The notes under the pieces are model-generated. The model was not told the origin of the DNA, ran no database searches, and saw nothing but the letters and a program-made list of their open reading frames with translations. Made by a program: the position numbers and the translations under genes. From assembly GCF_001192835.1 (NCBI RefSeq), contig NZ_DF968182.1, forward strand, positions 1,029,748 through 1,093,747: a stretch of DNA of 64,000 bases, given 5' to 3'. This DNA comes from Lentimicrobium saccharophilum. GTDB lineage: Bacteria; Bacteroidota; Bacteroidia; Bacteroidales; Lentimicrobiaceae. The first letter of the stretch is position 1. The number at the start of each line of letters is the position of its first letter. Below, piece after piece: positions 27,620 to 36,116 of this stretch.

Positions 27620-28863
27620 AAAAGATCGGTATTTTCCTTCAGAAGGGATGTAACAGAATGAATATCAGGACTAACGGCTTCAGGGATATGCAGGAGTGGC
27701 TGAACTGATTTCAGGTCTTTCAGCCCGCTCCCGGTCAGCAGCAAGACATTTATACTGCCTTTCCCGGTTATTCCCGTTGCACAGGTCAGGAGATATCCTG
27801 CATAGGCAGCGGCAGCAGCCGGTTCAGCAAAGAGGCCCGTTTGCGCGGCCAGTTGCCGTGATGCTTCGAGGATCTGCCAATCGCTCACTTTAAGGGTTTT
27901 GCCTTTGTATTGGAGCAGGTATTTCTCCGCCATCCTGAAATTCCGGGGAATATCCACCGAAATGCTGTCGGCCAGGGTGGAGGAGGGTGTATAGTTGAAC
28001 TCTTTCTTTCCTATATTGTCAACCAGGTTACTGCTGCCTTCGGCCTGTACGGCAACGATCTCCGGCATGCTGTCAGTGATTCCGGATTTCAGCATATCTT
28101 CAAAACCCTTATAGATACCGGAAATGATCACCCCGTCGCCGACCGGGACAAAGATGCGGTCGGGAATCCGGTGTCCCAGCTGGCTGTAAATCTCGAAAGC
28201 TGCCGTCTTTTTACCTTCGATGGTCAGGGGATTATAAGCTGTGTTGCGGTTATACCAGCCGAAATGTTTCGTTGCTTCGATGCTCAGGTCAAAGGCAATG
28301 TCGTAATTGCCATTCACTGGAACCAGCACAGCCCCGTACATCAGTATTTGCGTAAGTTTTGCTGCCGGTGCCGAAGCCGGGGCAAAGATTACGGCTTTCT
28401 GGCCCTGGGCTGCGCACATCCCGGCAAGGGATGAACCGGCATTGCCGGTAGAGGCTGCAACGATGGTGCTGATTTCCTGCTCTTTAGCAAAAGCGGATAC
28501 CACGGCCGAAGCGCGGTCTTTGAACGAAAATGTGGGATTCTGAGAATCATCTTTAATGAAAAGTTCGTGTCCCCTGATTGCTGTTTCCCGGCCGGATATC
28601 CGGTACAACGGGGTGTTGCCGGTTCGCAGAAAGGGCAGACTTCGGGTATCGTTGAAGGGCAGAAGGTCAATAAAGCGGTTTTCTTCAAGTTTTTTGAATG
28701 TCAGTCCGCGGAGCAGCAATGGATTGTAAATGACCTTCAGGATGCCGGCAGGTGGTTGCCCGGCTTTTTGTCTGCCGGCGCATTCGCTGCAAAGGTAAAC
28801 AATGCCTTCGCCGGGAATTTCTCTGCCGCAATCGTTACACTGATAGCTGAATTTTGAATTCAT
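27616..28863 (-). CDS. Threonine synthase-like PLP enzyme with N-terminal zinc ribbon
   Basis: The chosen ATG at 28863 gives 415 residues beginning with a zinc-ribbon-like CNDC ... CSEC; an upstream extension has no family support. The body is a fold-type II PLP enzyme. The Schiff-base Lys is in TFSFKDRAS (near residue 115), the substrate loop is AASTGNAGSS, and the phosphate region is LLTGSGLKD. The closest general family is threonine synthase/threonine dehydratase. Its place between another PLP enzyme (119 bases upstream) and the dehydrogenase (4-base overlap) makes a housekeeping threonine synthase role doubtful. A lyase or ammonia-eliminating role in purine breakdown is my inference. Substrate unknown. 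Confidence 0.8.
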   Translation of the reverse strand: MNSKFSYQCNDCGREIPGEGIVYLCSECAGRQKAGQPPAGILKVIYNPLLLRGLTFKKLEENRFIDLLPFNDTRSLPFLRTGNTPLYRISGRETAIRGHELFIKDDSQNPTFSFKDRASAVVSAFAKEQEISTIVAASTGNAGSSLAGMCAAQGQKAVIFAPASAPAAKLTQILMYGAVLVPVNGNYDIAFDLSIEATKHFGWYNRNTAYNPLTIEGKKTAAFEIYSQLGHRIPDRIFVPVGDGVIISGIYKGFEDMLKSGITDSMPEIVAVQAEGSSNLVDNIGKKEFNYTPSSTLADSISVDIPRNFRMAEKYLLQYKGKTLKVSDWQILEASRQLAAQTGLFAEPAAAAAYAGYLLTCATGITGKGSINVLLLTGSGLKDLKSVQPLLHIPEAVSPDIHSVTSLLKENTDLL

Positions 28864-28982
28864 ACAGCGTGTATTTTTCTGGTTATATTGATGCTTCTCA
28901 GGGGTGACTCCCTTGCTGCACACTTGTCATGATAGCTGCATAGCACTCTTACCACCGGCAAGACTGGTTTCTGAAGTCCGGT

Positions 28983-30461
28983 TTACATGTTTTTCAATAC
29001 GCCTGCTTCTTCGTTAAAAGCTTCGATCATCTCATCCCATTTCTCCGCCTGGTTGAATTGTTTTTCCCAGATTTCACGGTCATACCAAAGCCGGTTCAGG
29101 TCTTCGGTTTCTTTGGCCTGCTGCTCCACCCAGGTGAAATATTTAAGGTTATGAATGGCCTTCCGGTCATAATACCCCAGTTCCCTGAGGTTGTTGCATG
29201 CCTGGCCGTATATGCACTTTTCGAAGTCTTTAGCCGCCTGCAGCATAGTGTAGGGCCCTTTTTCAGCTTCCAGTTCAGGCAGGCGCGACCGGTACATATC
29301 TGCTGAGTCGGTGGCCAGGGTAATTACTACATCATTCCTGTTCATTTCGTAATATTTGGCCGTTTTTATGGCCGACAGCAGATTCCCGATTCCTGAAATA
29401 CCCAGCAGGTGAAGCTGCTCAGTGATGCCCTGGTCGAGACCGCAGGATTTCAGGTATTTGTGTCCGTCCGGCTCATTGAAAAGTCTGAAAACCCGCATGC
29501 AGTCCTCATCATCAATGGCTGTTACCATGTCGGTATTCCTGACATTGTGTACCCATGGCACATGTTTGTCGCCAATGCCTTCAATGCGGTGTCCGCCAAA
29601 GCCGTTCAGCATCAGCGTGGGGCATTGCAGGGCTTCGGAAGCCACTATTTTCATTGCCGGAAAGCGTTTTTTGAGGCGGTCACCGGCACCGATGGTCCCG
29701 GCTGATCCGGTGGCTGAAACATAGGCGGCGAGTTGACTTTTGCCGGTTTTCAGGGCATCATACACTTCTTCTATGGCCGGGGCAGTGATGTTGTAATGCC
29801 ATGCCGGATTGCCGAATTCATCAAACTGGTTGAAGATCACGCAATCTGGCCGGTTTCTTCGAATATCCCAGCACTTATCATAGATCTCTTTTACGTTTGA
29901 TTCACATCCGGGAGTGGCAATCACTTCGGCGCCTATATCTTCAAGCCATGAAAACCGCTCCCGGCTCATCTCCTCGGGCAGAATGGCCACTGCGGTGACG
30001 CCCATCAGCCACGAATCAAAAGCGCCCCCGCGGCAATAGTTGCCGGTAGACGGCCAAACCGCTTTGTGATATGAAGGATCAAACTCGCCGCTGATGATGC
30101 GGGGCGCCAGACAACCATAGGCCGCGCCAACCTTATGTGACCCTGTGGGGAAATACTTGCCGATCAGCATGATAATCCTCGCATCAACCCCCGTAAGTAC
30201 CGTGGGTAGTTCCAGAAAGTTGACCCCACCAAACAACCCGCCGCTTTCCACCGGTTCGTTCTTCCAGGTAATGCGAAAGAGGTTCAGGGGATGGAGATCC
30301 CAAAGACCAATATTTTTCAGAGAATCTTTAATCTTCCCGGGAATAAGCTCCGGATTGCGCATTTGAGCAAATGTGGGCAGGATAATCTGCTTTTCACGGA
30401 AACGATCAATGGCTTTCCGGCGCGAAACAGCATTAACTACACGGTCGGTAACAGGAATCAT
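28983..30461 (-). CDS. Fold-type II PLP-dependent enzyme of unknown substrate
   Basis: The ATG at 30461 gives 492 residues. The protein has fold-type II PLP features: a Lys in PTGSHKVGAAYG (near residue 110) as the likely Schiff base, the substrate loop WPSTGNYCRGGA, and a glycine loop SATGSAGTIGAGD. It is longer than cysteine synthase or YgeX-type diaminopropionate ammonia-lyase and lacks their usual motifs. The C-terminal ~100 residues (about 390-492) are an extra helical part. It is first in an operon with a threonine synthase-like enzyme, a xanthine dehydrogenase and SsnA. I do not recognise a characterised member. Cleavage of an amino-acid-like intermediate is plausible from fold and context only. 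Confidence 0.75.
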   Translation of the reverse strand: MIPVTDRVVNAVSRRKAIDRFREKQIILPTFAQMRNPELIPGKIKDSLKNIGLWDLHPLNLFRITWKNEPVESGGLFGGVNFLELPTVLTGVDARIIMLIGKYFPTGSHKVGAAYGCLAPRIISGEFDPSYHKAVWPSTGNYCRGGAFDSWLMGVTAVAILPEEMSRERFSWLEDIGAEVIATPGCESNVKEIYDKCWDIRRNRPDCVIFNQFDEFGNPAWHYNITAPAIEEVYDALKTGKSQLAAYVSATGSAGTIGAGDRLKKRFPAMKIVASEALQCPTLMLNGFGGHRIEGIGDKHVPWVHNVRNTDMVTAIDDEDCMRVFRLFNEPDGHKYLKSCGLDQGITEQLHLLGISGIGNLLSAIKTAKYYEMNRNDVVITLATDSADMYRSRLPELEAEKGPYTMLQAAKDFEKCIYGQACNNLRELGYYDRKAIHNLKYFTWVEQQAKETEDLNRLWYDREIWEKQFNQAEKWDEMIEAFNEEAGVLKNM

Positions 30462-30477
30462 AGAACACAATTTTACA

Positions 30478-30485
30478 CAAAGTTA
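30478..30485 (-). promoter_or_regulatory. Candidate -7 box of the purine operon
   Basis: TAACTTTG on the minus strand matches TAnnTTTG and lies 17 bases before the ATG at 30461. No clear -33 TTG is seen at 19-21 bases, so the promoter may be weak or need an activator. Confidence 0.4.
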
Positions 30486-30756
30486 AAAATGTAAATCTGT
30501 TATAGATGCATAAGGAGGCCTTTTTAACACAGATATTTATAAATGAATTCTGGGATGAATGCTTATGGGTAAACCTGGACATAAAGTCATGCCGGCCGGC
30601 GATTGCTTCGTGGTTCCTGTTACAGGCCATTGGCCGGATGTATGAATTTTCGTTATAAGGCTGTTCCGGAATGCAGCGGTGGCCTTACCCTGGCATGATC
30701 CGTTGCCGCCGCTTCAGGAACCCCCGCCGTATTCTGCCCGAATTATCAAGGATTTA

Positions 30757-31419
30757 CTACCTGTGATTCTTAGTATACCACTCATTGTATTCTCTGATAA
30801 TCTTTTCGATATCCCAGGCCCTGTATCCTTCCTGCTTGCCGGCTACCTTTGCGGACAGTTCAGGATAGTCCTCCAGGTACTTACTCATGGTTTTTTTGAA
30901 ATTCAGGGTACTGAGCTTCTCCGGTTCACCGCCGTTTTTTATGCAGATGGATTCAGTGTATAGTTTCTCCTCACTGAAACTCAGGTCAATTTTAGTGATC
31001 TTTTGTTTTTCCTCATCCACCACAATCCGTTTTTTCGAATCTTCCGGTGACTCATAGTACCACTTGTAGTAAGTGACCGGACCTTCAATTAACCTGAGAA
31101 AAAAATGCACCCCCCTGGCAGCGGTTTCCGGCCAGAATTTAAAACTCTCATAATATCTGGGCCCCACTTTATAGGCTTTAATGTCTTTGGGCTTATACCT
31201 GACAGCATATTCTTCATCGTCCGGATTGTTGTAAAACAATGCTTTCCGCTGGTTGTCGATATAGTTGTTGAGCTTGATAAAGCCGTGAATCGTATCGTTT
31301 TCAAGTGTAATGACATAACCCGGATAGATCGTCCACAATCTGACAGTATCCCCTTTCTGCTGGGCCGGCAGGTTAGTACAAATCAGGATCGTGAATAATA
31401 ATGTTGTCACCTTTTTCAT
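30757..31419 (-). CDS. Exported protein of unknown function
   Basis: The 220-residue protein has a signal peptide (KVTTLLFTILICTNLPAQ). The rest is a single soluble region rich in Tyr, Lys and Glu, with GYVITLENDTIHGFIKLNN near the mature start and YYESFKFWP mid-way. This TLENDTIxGxI opening is common in uncharacterised Bacteroidota exported proteins. No catalytic motif or T9SS tail is visible. It is monocistronic: the gene upstream on the same strand is absent, and the purine operon begins 287 bases downstream. The function is unknown. Confidence 0.75.
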   Translation of the reverse strand: MKKVTTLLFTILICTNLPAQQKGDTVRLWTIYPGYVITLENDTIHGFIKLNNYIDNQRKALFYNNPDDEEYAVRYKPKDIKAYKVGPRYYESFKFWPETAARGVHFFLRLIEGPVTYYKWYYESPEDSKKRIVVDEEKQKITKIDLSFSEEKLYTESICIKNGGEPEKLSTLNFKKTMSKYLEDYPELSAKVAGKQEGYRAWDIEKIIREYNEWYTKNHR

Positions 31420-31828
31420 GATTTCACTGGTTTTGTTTTCCGCAATATAAGAAAAAAAAGTGATAATTCAAACAAGGGAACCGGAATTGTGAATCCGGAT
31501 TGATAGACGATGTTGCATGCAGGTATTTTCACCGGTGTGCGGGTAAATTATATGTTTTTGCAGACAGACCGGATGTTTGCTTGATTCCTGTGATGATTCT
31601 ATTTACAATAGGATTGCTCTTTAAGGTTGTTTAAACAGTTTCAGCGGTGAGGCCCGCATGAAGATTGCCTCCTGAAAACTGTTTTTATGCTGAAAGCAGC
31701 CGGTTAAGCAGCCATGCAAATGTCGGATTGGCTATATGTTTTAACAGGTGTGAGCAATATTTTTCCGGTTGAGTTGTCGGATAAGTAAAATTGCCGGTAA
31801 TCAATTAAAAAAGATGATTGCAGGTATG

Positions 31829-31930
31829 CATAAAGTAATTGCTGATATTTCTTCATTACGGCCGGGCACTTATCTGCTCTCTCCGGAGGCCGGAGAATTG
31901 CAGAGAAACAAAATGGCGGTAATTAATAGG
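31829..31930 (+). pseudogene. Possible relic of a T9SS sorting domain
   Basis: A short frame reads IADISSLRPGTYLLSPEAG followed by QRNKMAVINR, which resembles the final strands of a T9SS type A domain (LxPGxYxL ... KLVIR). No YPNP-type start or secreted domain lies upstream in any nearby frame. It may be decay of a former gene or coincidence. Confidence 0.3.
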
Positions 31931-32150
31931 CCGGATAATCCGATGCTTCAAACTGCTTCATTGAAAAGGATTATCCTTTCACTGAAGCAGTTTTTCATTG
32001 TAATACGGTCCGCTGAATCAGGATTTCGTTGCGTTTATTGGTCAAATCCGGGCGAATATAAATCCGGCCCCGGCATTGATAAATCGTGTTCAACTCCCCT
32101 TTTTATACAGGCTAACTTTATAATCATTTTAACTGTAAACCCATAAAAAA

Positions 32151-32156
32151 AGGAGG
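32151..32156 (+). promoter_or_regulatory. Shine-Dalgarno AGGAGG before the beta-helix gene
   Basis: AGGAGG lies 5 bases before the ATG at 32162. Full Shine-Dalgarno sequences are rare in Bacteroidota, and most genes in this window have none. It fixes the start and suggests strong or special translation. Confidence 0.7.
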
Positions 32157-32161
32157 TTACC

Positions 32162-34876
32162 ATGAGCAAAAAGTTACGTTTGATTTTTATCGGCTGCGCT
32201 TTAATGTGTTTTACAGGAGCAGGTTATGCGCAGATTTTCATGCAGGGCCTGGTGGAGCAAAATGAGGGTATTTATGCCTGGAATGCCGATGGAACCGGTC
32301 CTGAACCGGCCGCCACCGGCCACATTTCTGAGTCAGGCGCCTGGTATTACTATTGTGCATCCGCTGATTACAACGGAATAAACCCCAACCCCGGTTCAGC
32401 AATGGCACATTTAACGAACATCAGGGGATTCCCGCAGTTTTATGAAAAGCTGTTGCAATATAACTATACACTGGCTGATGTACAGGTTAAATGTACATTG
32501 TCAGACCTGGGCGATGACATCGAAGGACTGGACTGGTTTTCTATTGACGGTAACTCGTTTTCAAATTATTATCATGCCCACCTGATTATTCTGGTGGATG
32601 GCCATGGGATACTGAATTTAATTCTTGATTACAACATGTTGATTGTTAATCAGTATTCTGGTCAAAGGGCGAGTGAATCAGGATATGCACCCGTCAGGGA
32701 TATTTCCGGAGCTGGTCCCGCAAACTTCAGGGAGATTGCTCAGGCTTTTCTTGCAGACCTGGGTAAAGATGAATTAAGATTCATTGGTACTTCCATTGAT
32801 TTCCACTCCGGTTTAAGTGGTAATGGCCGCACTGGTGGCAGGTTCAATATTTCCGGTTACTTTGAAAGAGGGAAACCTGAAATGCCGCTTATCGGACTTG
32901 CAAACGATCATGAGGGACTGGCAGGCTGGAATGCCGATGGTTCCGGTCCTGAGCCTCAGGGTGTCGGGCACAATAATTTCTTCTATTACACGGCTTCACG
33001 CGATTATGGCGGTATAGACCCCCACAGCGGTGCCGCTTTTGCCCACTTCACTGAAGGATATACCGGCTTTAGAAATACACAATTGCAGCTTATGCGTTGC
33101 GGATACCTGACCAGTGACCTGAAAGTAAAAACCGGCCTCTCAAGCCTCGGCCCTGATATCTTTGGGAATGACTGGGGGTACTCCGGATCACACCACTGGA
33201 GCAATTTTTACAACAATTATCTGGTGATTGAACTTAGTGGTGAGCCCATTCTTGTCATGCTGGCCGATACCAACCAAATCGTGGAGTACACTAACGACTG
33301 GACCTGTAAATCGTCATTTTCTCCGGTTTACAATATCTCAGTATCAGAACAGGCAGGCCTGGTAGCCCGGTCTATGATGAAAGATATTGGCAGTCATTAT
33401 CTGTTGCTGAAAACATCCTGCCTGATCCGCCTCCCCGGTAGCGAATTTAATGCCAACGGGCGCTCTGGCGGACTGTGGGAAGTAGTATCAGCCAGCCTGA
33501 CGGGTGAGCATAACAAGGCTACTTTCATTTCCGCAAGCCCTGTCAGTGGCATATGGACTGCCGATCATTCCCCTTACTTTATTGATGACCATGTGATGAT
33601 TGAGAATGGCTCGGTGCTCACGATTGAGCCGGGGGTGGAGATTAAAGTAAGAGGGCAGTTACATTTCGATGTACAGGGGAGTATTGTTGCAGGTGGTGTT
33701 GCCGGACAACCGGTCGTCTTCACCCGTTCAAATCCGCTGTTTTATTGGGGTGGAGTTCAGTTTGCCTCCCCCCCGGAATCCAATGACTCATCAAAATTTG
33801 ACCATTGTATTTTTGAACATTCGCAGGCACAGGGGGAAACTCCCTACAACTGCGGCGGTGCATTTCGGATGAGCGACTACAGTAAACTCAGCATCACCAA
33901 TACATTGTTCAGGAACAACCATGCTGATTTCAATCCTCTCGGATATATTCCTGTGGGCGGCGCCTTAGCAATGATTAATTCAAAACCTTTAATTCAGAAC
34001 TGCGAATTTCTTGACAATGTCGCTGAAGAAGGAGGCGCAATAACTGTCAGTATTGACAGTAAGCCTGTTATTTCAAATTGTCTCTTTGCCCGTAATCAGG
34101 CCGAGGCAGGTGGTGCCGTTTCATTCAGAATGAACGGGGACGGCCTGTTTACGAATTGTACATTTGCAGAGAATACCGCTGACCGCGGGGGCGCCCTGCA
34201 TTGTACCTTTGGCTCTAATCCGTTTATTATCAATTCAATCCTCTGGAACAATTCTGCAAATTTTGGTAAAGAAGTCTACCTGGGTACTGCCGGTTCGCAT
34301 CCGGGATTTTATTATTGCGATATTCAGCTTGGTTCAGCAGGATTCGGAGGTTTCGGCGGTGCTCATTTTAATGGCGATTACTTATTCAATATTGAACGGG
34401 ACCCGCAATTTACCGGGGAGGGTGAATTTCCTTATGCCCTAGGCAATAACAGTTCACCTTGCTGGAATGCCGGAACACCGGATACCTCTGCATGGTTTTG
34501 CCATGAATACCTGCCTGACGTTTGCCTTTGCGGAAATATCAGGATTGGAGATGGCCGGATAGACATCGGCGCCTATGAGTACCTGTTGTCAACCGGTTAT
34601 GAAACTCCTGTGGCAAGCGCGGATGACGGACTGATTATCTATCCGAATCCTTCTTCGGAAGTGATAAGGATTGATTTTGAACTGAAAAATGCCGGAAAGG
34701 TTGTAATAGAATTGTATGACCTCTCGGGCAGGCTGGTTGCATTGCCTTTTGAACAAAACTGCAGCAGGGGCATTCAGAAGCTAAGCTACAATCCTGGTCA
34801 GCTTGCAAGAGGTGTCTATAATTGCCGTATTACAGCAGAAGGCAGAGCCATTAACAGGCTTCTCGTGCGGAACTGA
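32162..34876 (+). CDS. Secreted right-handed beta-helix protein with tandem N-terminal domain
   Basis: The 904-residue protein has a signal peptide ending AGYAQ. Two N-terminal copies of about 215 residues (about 25-235 and 240-450) each begin GLxxxxEGxxxWNADGxGPEP and contain YNxIDP/NP-like and NFY/NYYHAHL/NNYLVIEL segments. I do not recognise this domain. Residues about 460-790 form a parallel beta-helix with GGAxxxxxSKPxIxNCxF-type rungs, as in polymorphic outer-membrane-protein-like surface proteins. The C-terminus is a T9SS sorting domain (YPNPSSEVIRIDFEL, LARGVYNCRI, NRLLVRN). It resembles the protein at 60657 in its helix and leader. The role is probably in surface adhesion or polymer binding. 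The LytTR two-component pair follows 280 bases downstream. Confidence 0.85.
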   Translation: MSKKLRLIFIGCALMCFTGAGYAQIFMQGLVEQNEGIYAWNADGTGPEPAATGHISESGAWYYYCASADYNGINPNPGSAMAHLTNIRGFPQFYEKLLQYNYTLADVQVKCTLSDLGDDIEGLDWFSIDGNSFSNYYHAHLIILVDGHGILNLILDYNMLIVNQYSGQRASESGYAPVRDISGAGPANFREIAQAFLADLGKDELRFIGTSIDFHSGLSGNGRTGGRFNISGYFERGKPEMPLIGLANDHEGLAGWNADGSGPEPQGVGHNNFFYYTASRDYGGIDPHSGAAFAHFTEGYTGFRNTQLQLMRCGYLTSDLKVKTGLSSLGPDIFGNDWGYSGSHHWSNFYNNYLVIELSGEPILVMLADTNQIVEYTNDWTCKSSFSPVYNISVSEQAGLVARSMMKDIGSHYLLLKTSCLIRLPGSEFNANGRSGGLWEVVSASLTGEHNKATFISASPVSGIWTADHSPYFIDDHVMIENGSVLTIEPGVEIKVRGQLHFDVQGSIVAGGVAGQPVVFTRSNPLFYWGGVQFASPPESNDSSKFDHCIFEHSQAQGETPYNCGGAFRMSDYSKLSITNTLFRNNHADFNPLGYIPVGGALAMINSKPLIQNCEFLDNVAEEGGAITVSIDSKPVISNCLFARNQAEAGGAVSFRMNGDGLFTNCTFAENTADRGGALHCTFGSNPFIINSILWNNSANFGKEVYLGTAGSHPGFYYCDIQLGSAGFGGFGGAHFNGDYLFNIERDPQFTGEGEFPYALGNNSSPCWNAGTPDTSAWFCHEYLPDVCLCGNIRIGDGRIDIGAYEYLLSTGYETPVASADDGLIIYPNPSSEVIRIDFELKNAGKVVIELYDLSGRLVALPFEQNCSRGIQKLSYNPGQLARGVYNCRITAEGRAINRLLVRN

Positions 34877-35103
34877 CAGTTAGCTGACTCAAATGCAGGA
34901 TCTTCGGAGAAGCCTTGCTGGTCAGTACACTGATTTTTTTGAAATAAACCTTCTCAACCGGAAGCGGGGATATGGAAAATAGGGTAGTTCGTGGCTGCAG
35001 GCATAGGTTGGGAAGGTTTTTTTCTATGCCGGTTCGTGAACCCCGGCTTGGATGGCGGGCATTCGTTTGCATGGGTCGCCGGGGAATGATAATGAGCTGA
35101 AAA

Positions 35104-35135
35104 TTTGTAAATCAGCACAATAATGCTTATCTTTA
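35104..35135 (+). promoter_or_regulatory. Promoter that sets the LytTR regulator start
   Basis: TTTG (35104-35107) and TATCTTTA (35128-35135) are 20 bases apart, one mismatch from the -7 consensus. An in-frame ATG at 35123 lies upstream of the -7 box, so the ATG at 35156 is the likely start. Confidence 0.5.
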
Positions 35136-35155
35136 AAAAAAAATATGGATTGGAT

Positions 35156-35911
35156 ATGCTGAGGACCGTCATTATTGACGATGAAGCACACATGCGCCAG
35201 ACCCTTGAGAATCTGGTGCATCAGTATTGTCCTAATATTGAAGTGGTCGCAAAGGCCGATGGTGTTGAGAGCGGGGAACTGGCGATCCGGAGGACGCATC
35301 CGGACCTGATACTGCTGGACATACGTATGGAAGACGGAACCGGCTTCGACCTGCTCAGGAGACTTGATCCCATTGATTTTAAGGTTATTTTTATTACCGC
35401 CTTTGATGAATTTGCCATCAGGGCATTTCGTTTTTCAGCGCTTGACTACCTGCTAAAACCGGTTGATCCTGACGAGTTGATTGATGCAGTTCGCAAAGCG
35501 GATGCAACTTTTCAGGGCGATTTCAACACACAGCTGGATGCCCTCAGCGAACACCTGAAGCTGCAGGATAAAACGGCCAGAAAACTGATCGTAAAAACCA
35601 GCGATTTCATTCATCTGTTGTGCATTCAGGATATTCTTTTCTGCGAGTCGGACGGGAGTTATACCAATATATACCTGGCCGACGGATCAAGAATAACCGC
35701 TTCCGCCATACTGCGCGACTACGAGGATATGCTGGCTGATTACGGCTTTTTCAGGGTGCATAAATCATACCTGATCAATGTCAGGTACATTCAGAAATTC
35801 GAACGTGCCGATGGCGGGTATGTGATCATCAAAGGCGACCACAAGGTTCCGGTGGCTTCGCGGAAGAAGGAACTCTTGCTCGAGATGTTTGAAAGACTGG
35901 CTCATATCTGA
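35156..35911 (+). CDS. LytTR-family response regulator
   Basis: The 251-residue protein has a receiver domain (about 1-120) with acidic pocket IIDDE, phosphoacceptor Asp55 in LILLDIRMEDG, a switch Thr in IFITAFDE and Lys in YLLKPVD. The C-terminal LytTR DNA-binding domain (about 145-248) shows the typical SDFIHLLCIQDILFCESDG and FFRVHKSYLINVRYI. Such regulators bind pairs of short direct repeats and usually answer to a His_kinase-type sensor. That sensor is encoded 205 bases downstream. The nearest upstream gene encodes a secreted beta-helix protein, a candidate target. The start is chosen from the promoter position and family alignment. Confidence 0.93.
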   Translation: MLRTVIIDDEAHMRQTLENLVHQYCPNIEVVAKADGVESGELAIRRTHPDLILLDIRMEDGTGFDLLRRLDPIDFKVIFITAFDEFAIRAFRFSALDYLLKPVDPDELIDAVRKADATFQGDFNTQLDALSEHLKLQDKTARKLIVKTSDFIHLLCIQDILFCESDGSYTNIYLADGSRITASAILRDYEDMLADYGFFRVHKSYLINVRYIQKFERADGGYVIIKGDHKVPVASRKKELLLEMFERLAHI

Positions 35912-36116
35912 ACCCCTTCTGCCTAACTGACTGAATCTGAAGGGAATTGCTCCCGCTTTTAATCTGAAGGTATTGCAGGTCCCCTTTTGAGGAAAGTTAT
36001 GTTTTTATAATGATTCATTATCTTGCCGGCTGACCGGAACTATGCTCTCCTGCATGCACGCTGACCAATGCTGACCTTTCTGCCGGTTATTGGAAATCAT
36101 TAATGCTGATAATGTC

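Larger units (their letters stand above)
31420..32161. other. Long upstream region of the first beta-helix gene
   Basis: No intact gene is supported. It contains a possible T9SS-domain relic (31829-31930) and, from 32023 on, a leader that is about 70 percent identical over 63 bases to the leader at 60526-60588. The leader contains AAATCCGG twice at a 16-base period (32044, 32060). TAACTTTA (32113-32120) is one base from a -7 consensus. Confidence 0.6.

Noticed and set aside
31769-32146. 125-codon plus-strand frame as an intact gene
   Set aside because: It covers the conserved leader of the next gene and has no domain apart from a short T9SS-like relic.
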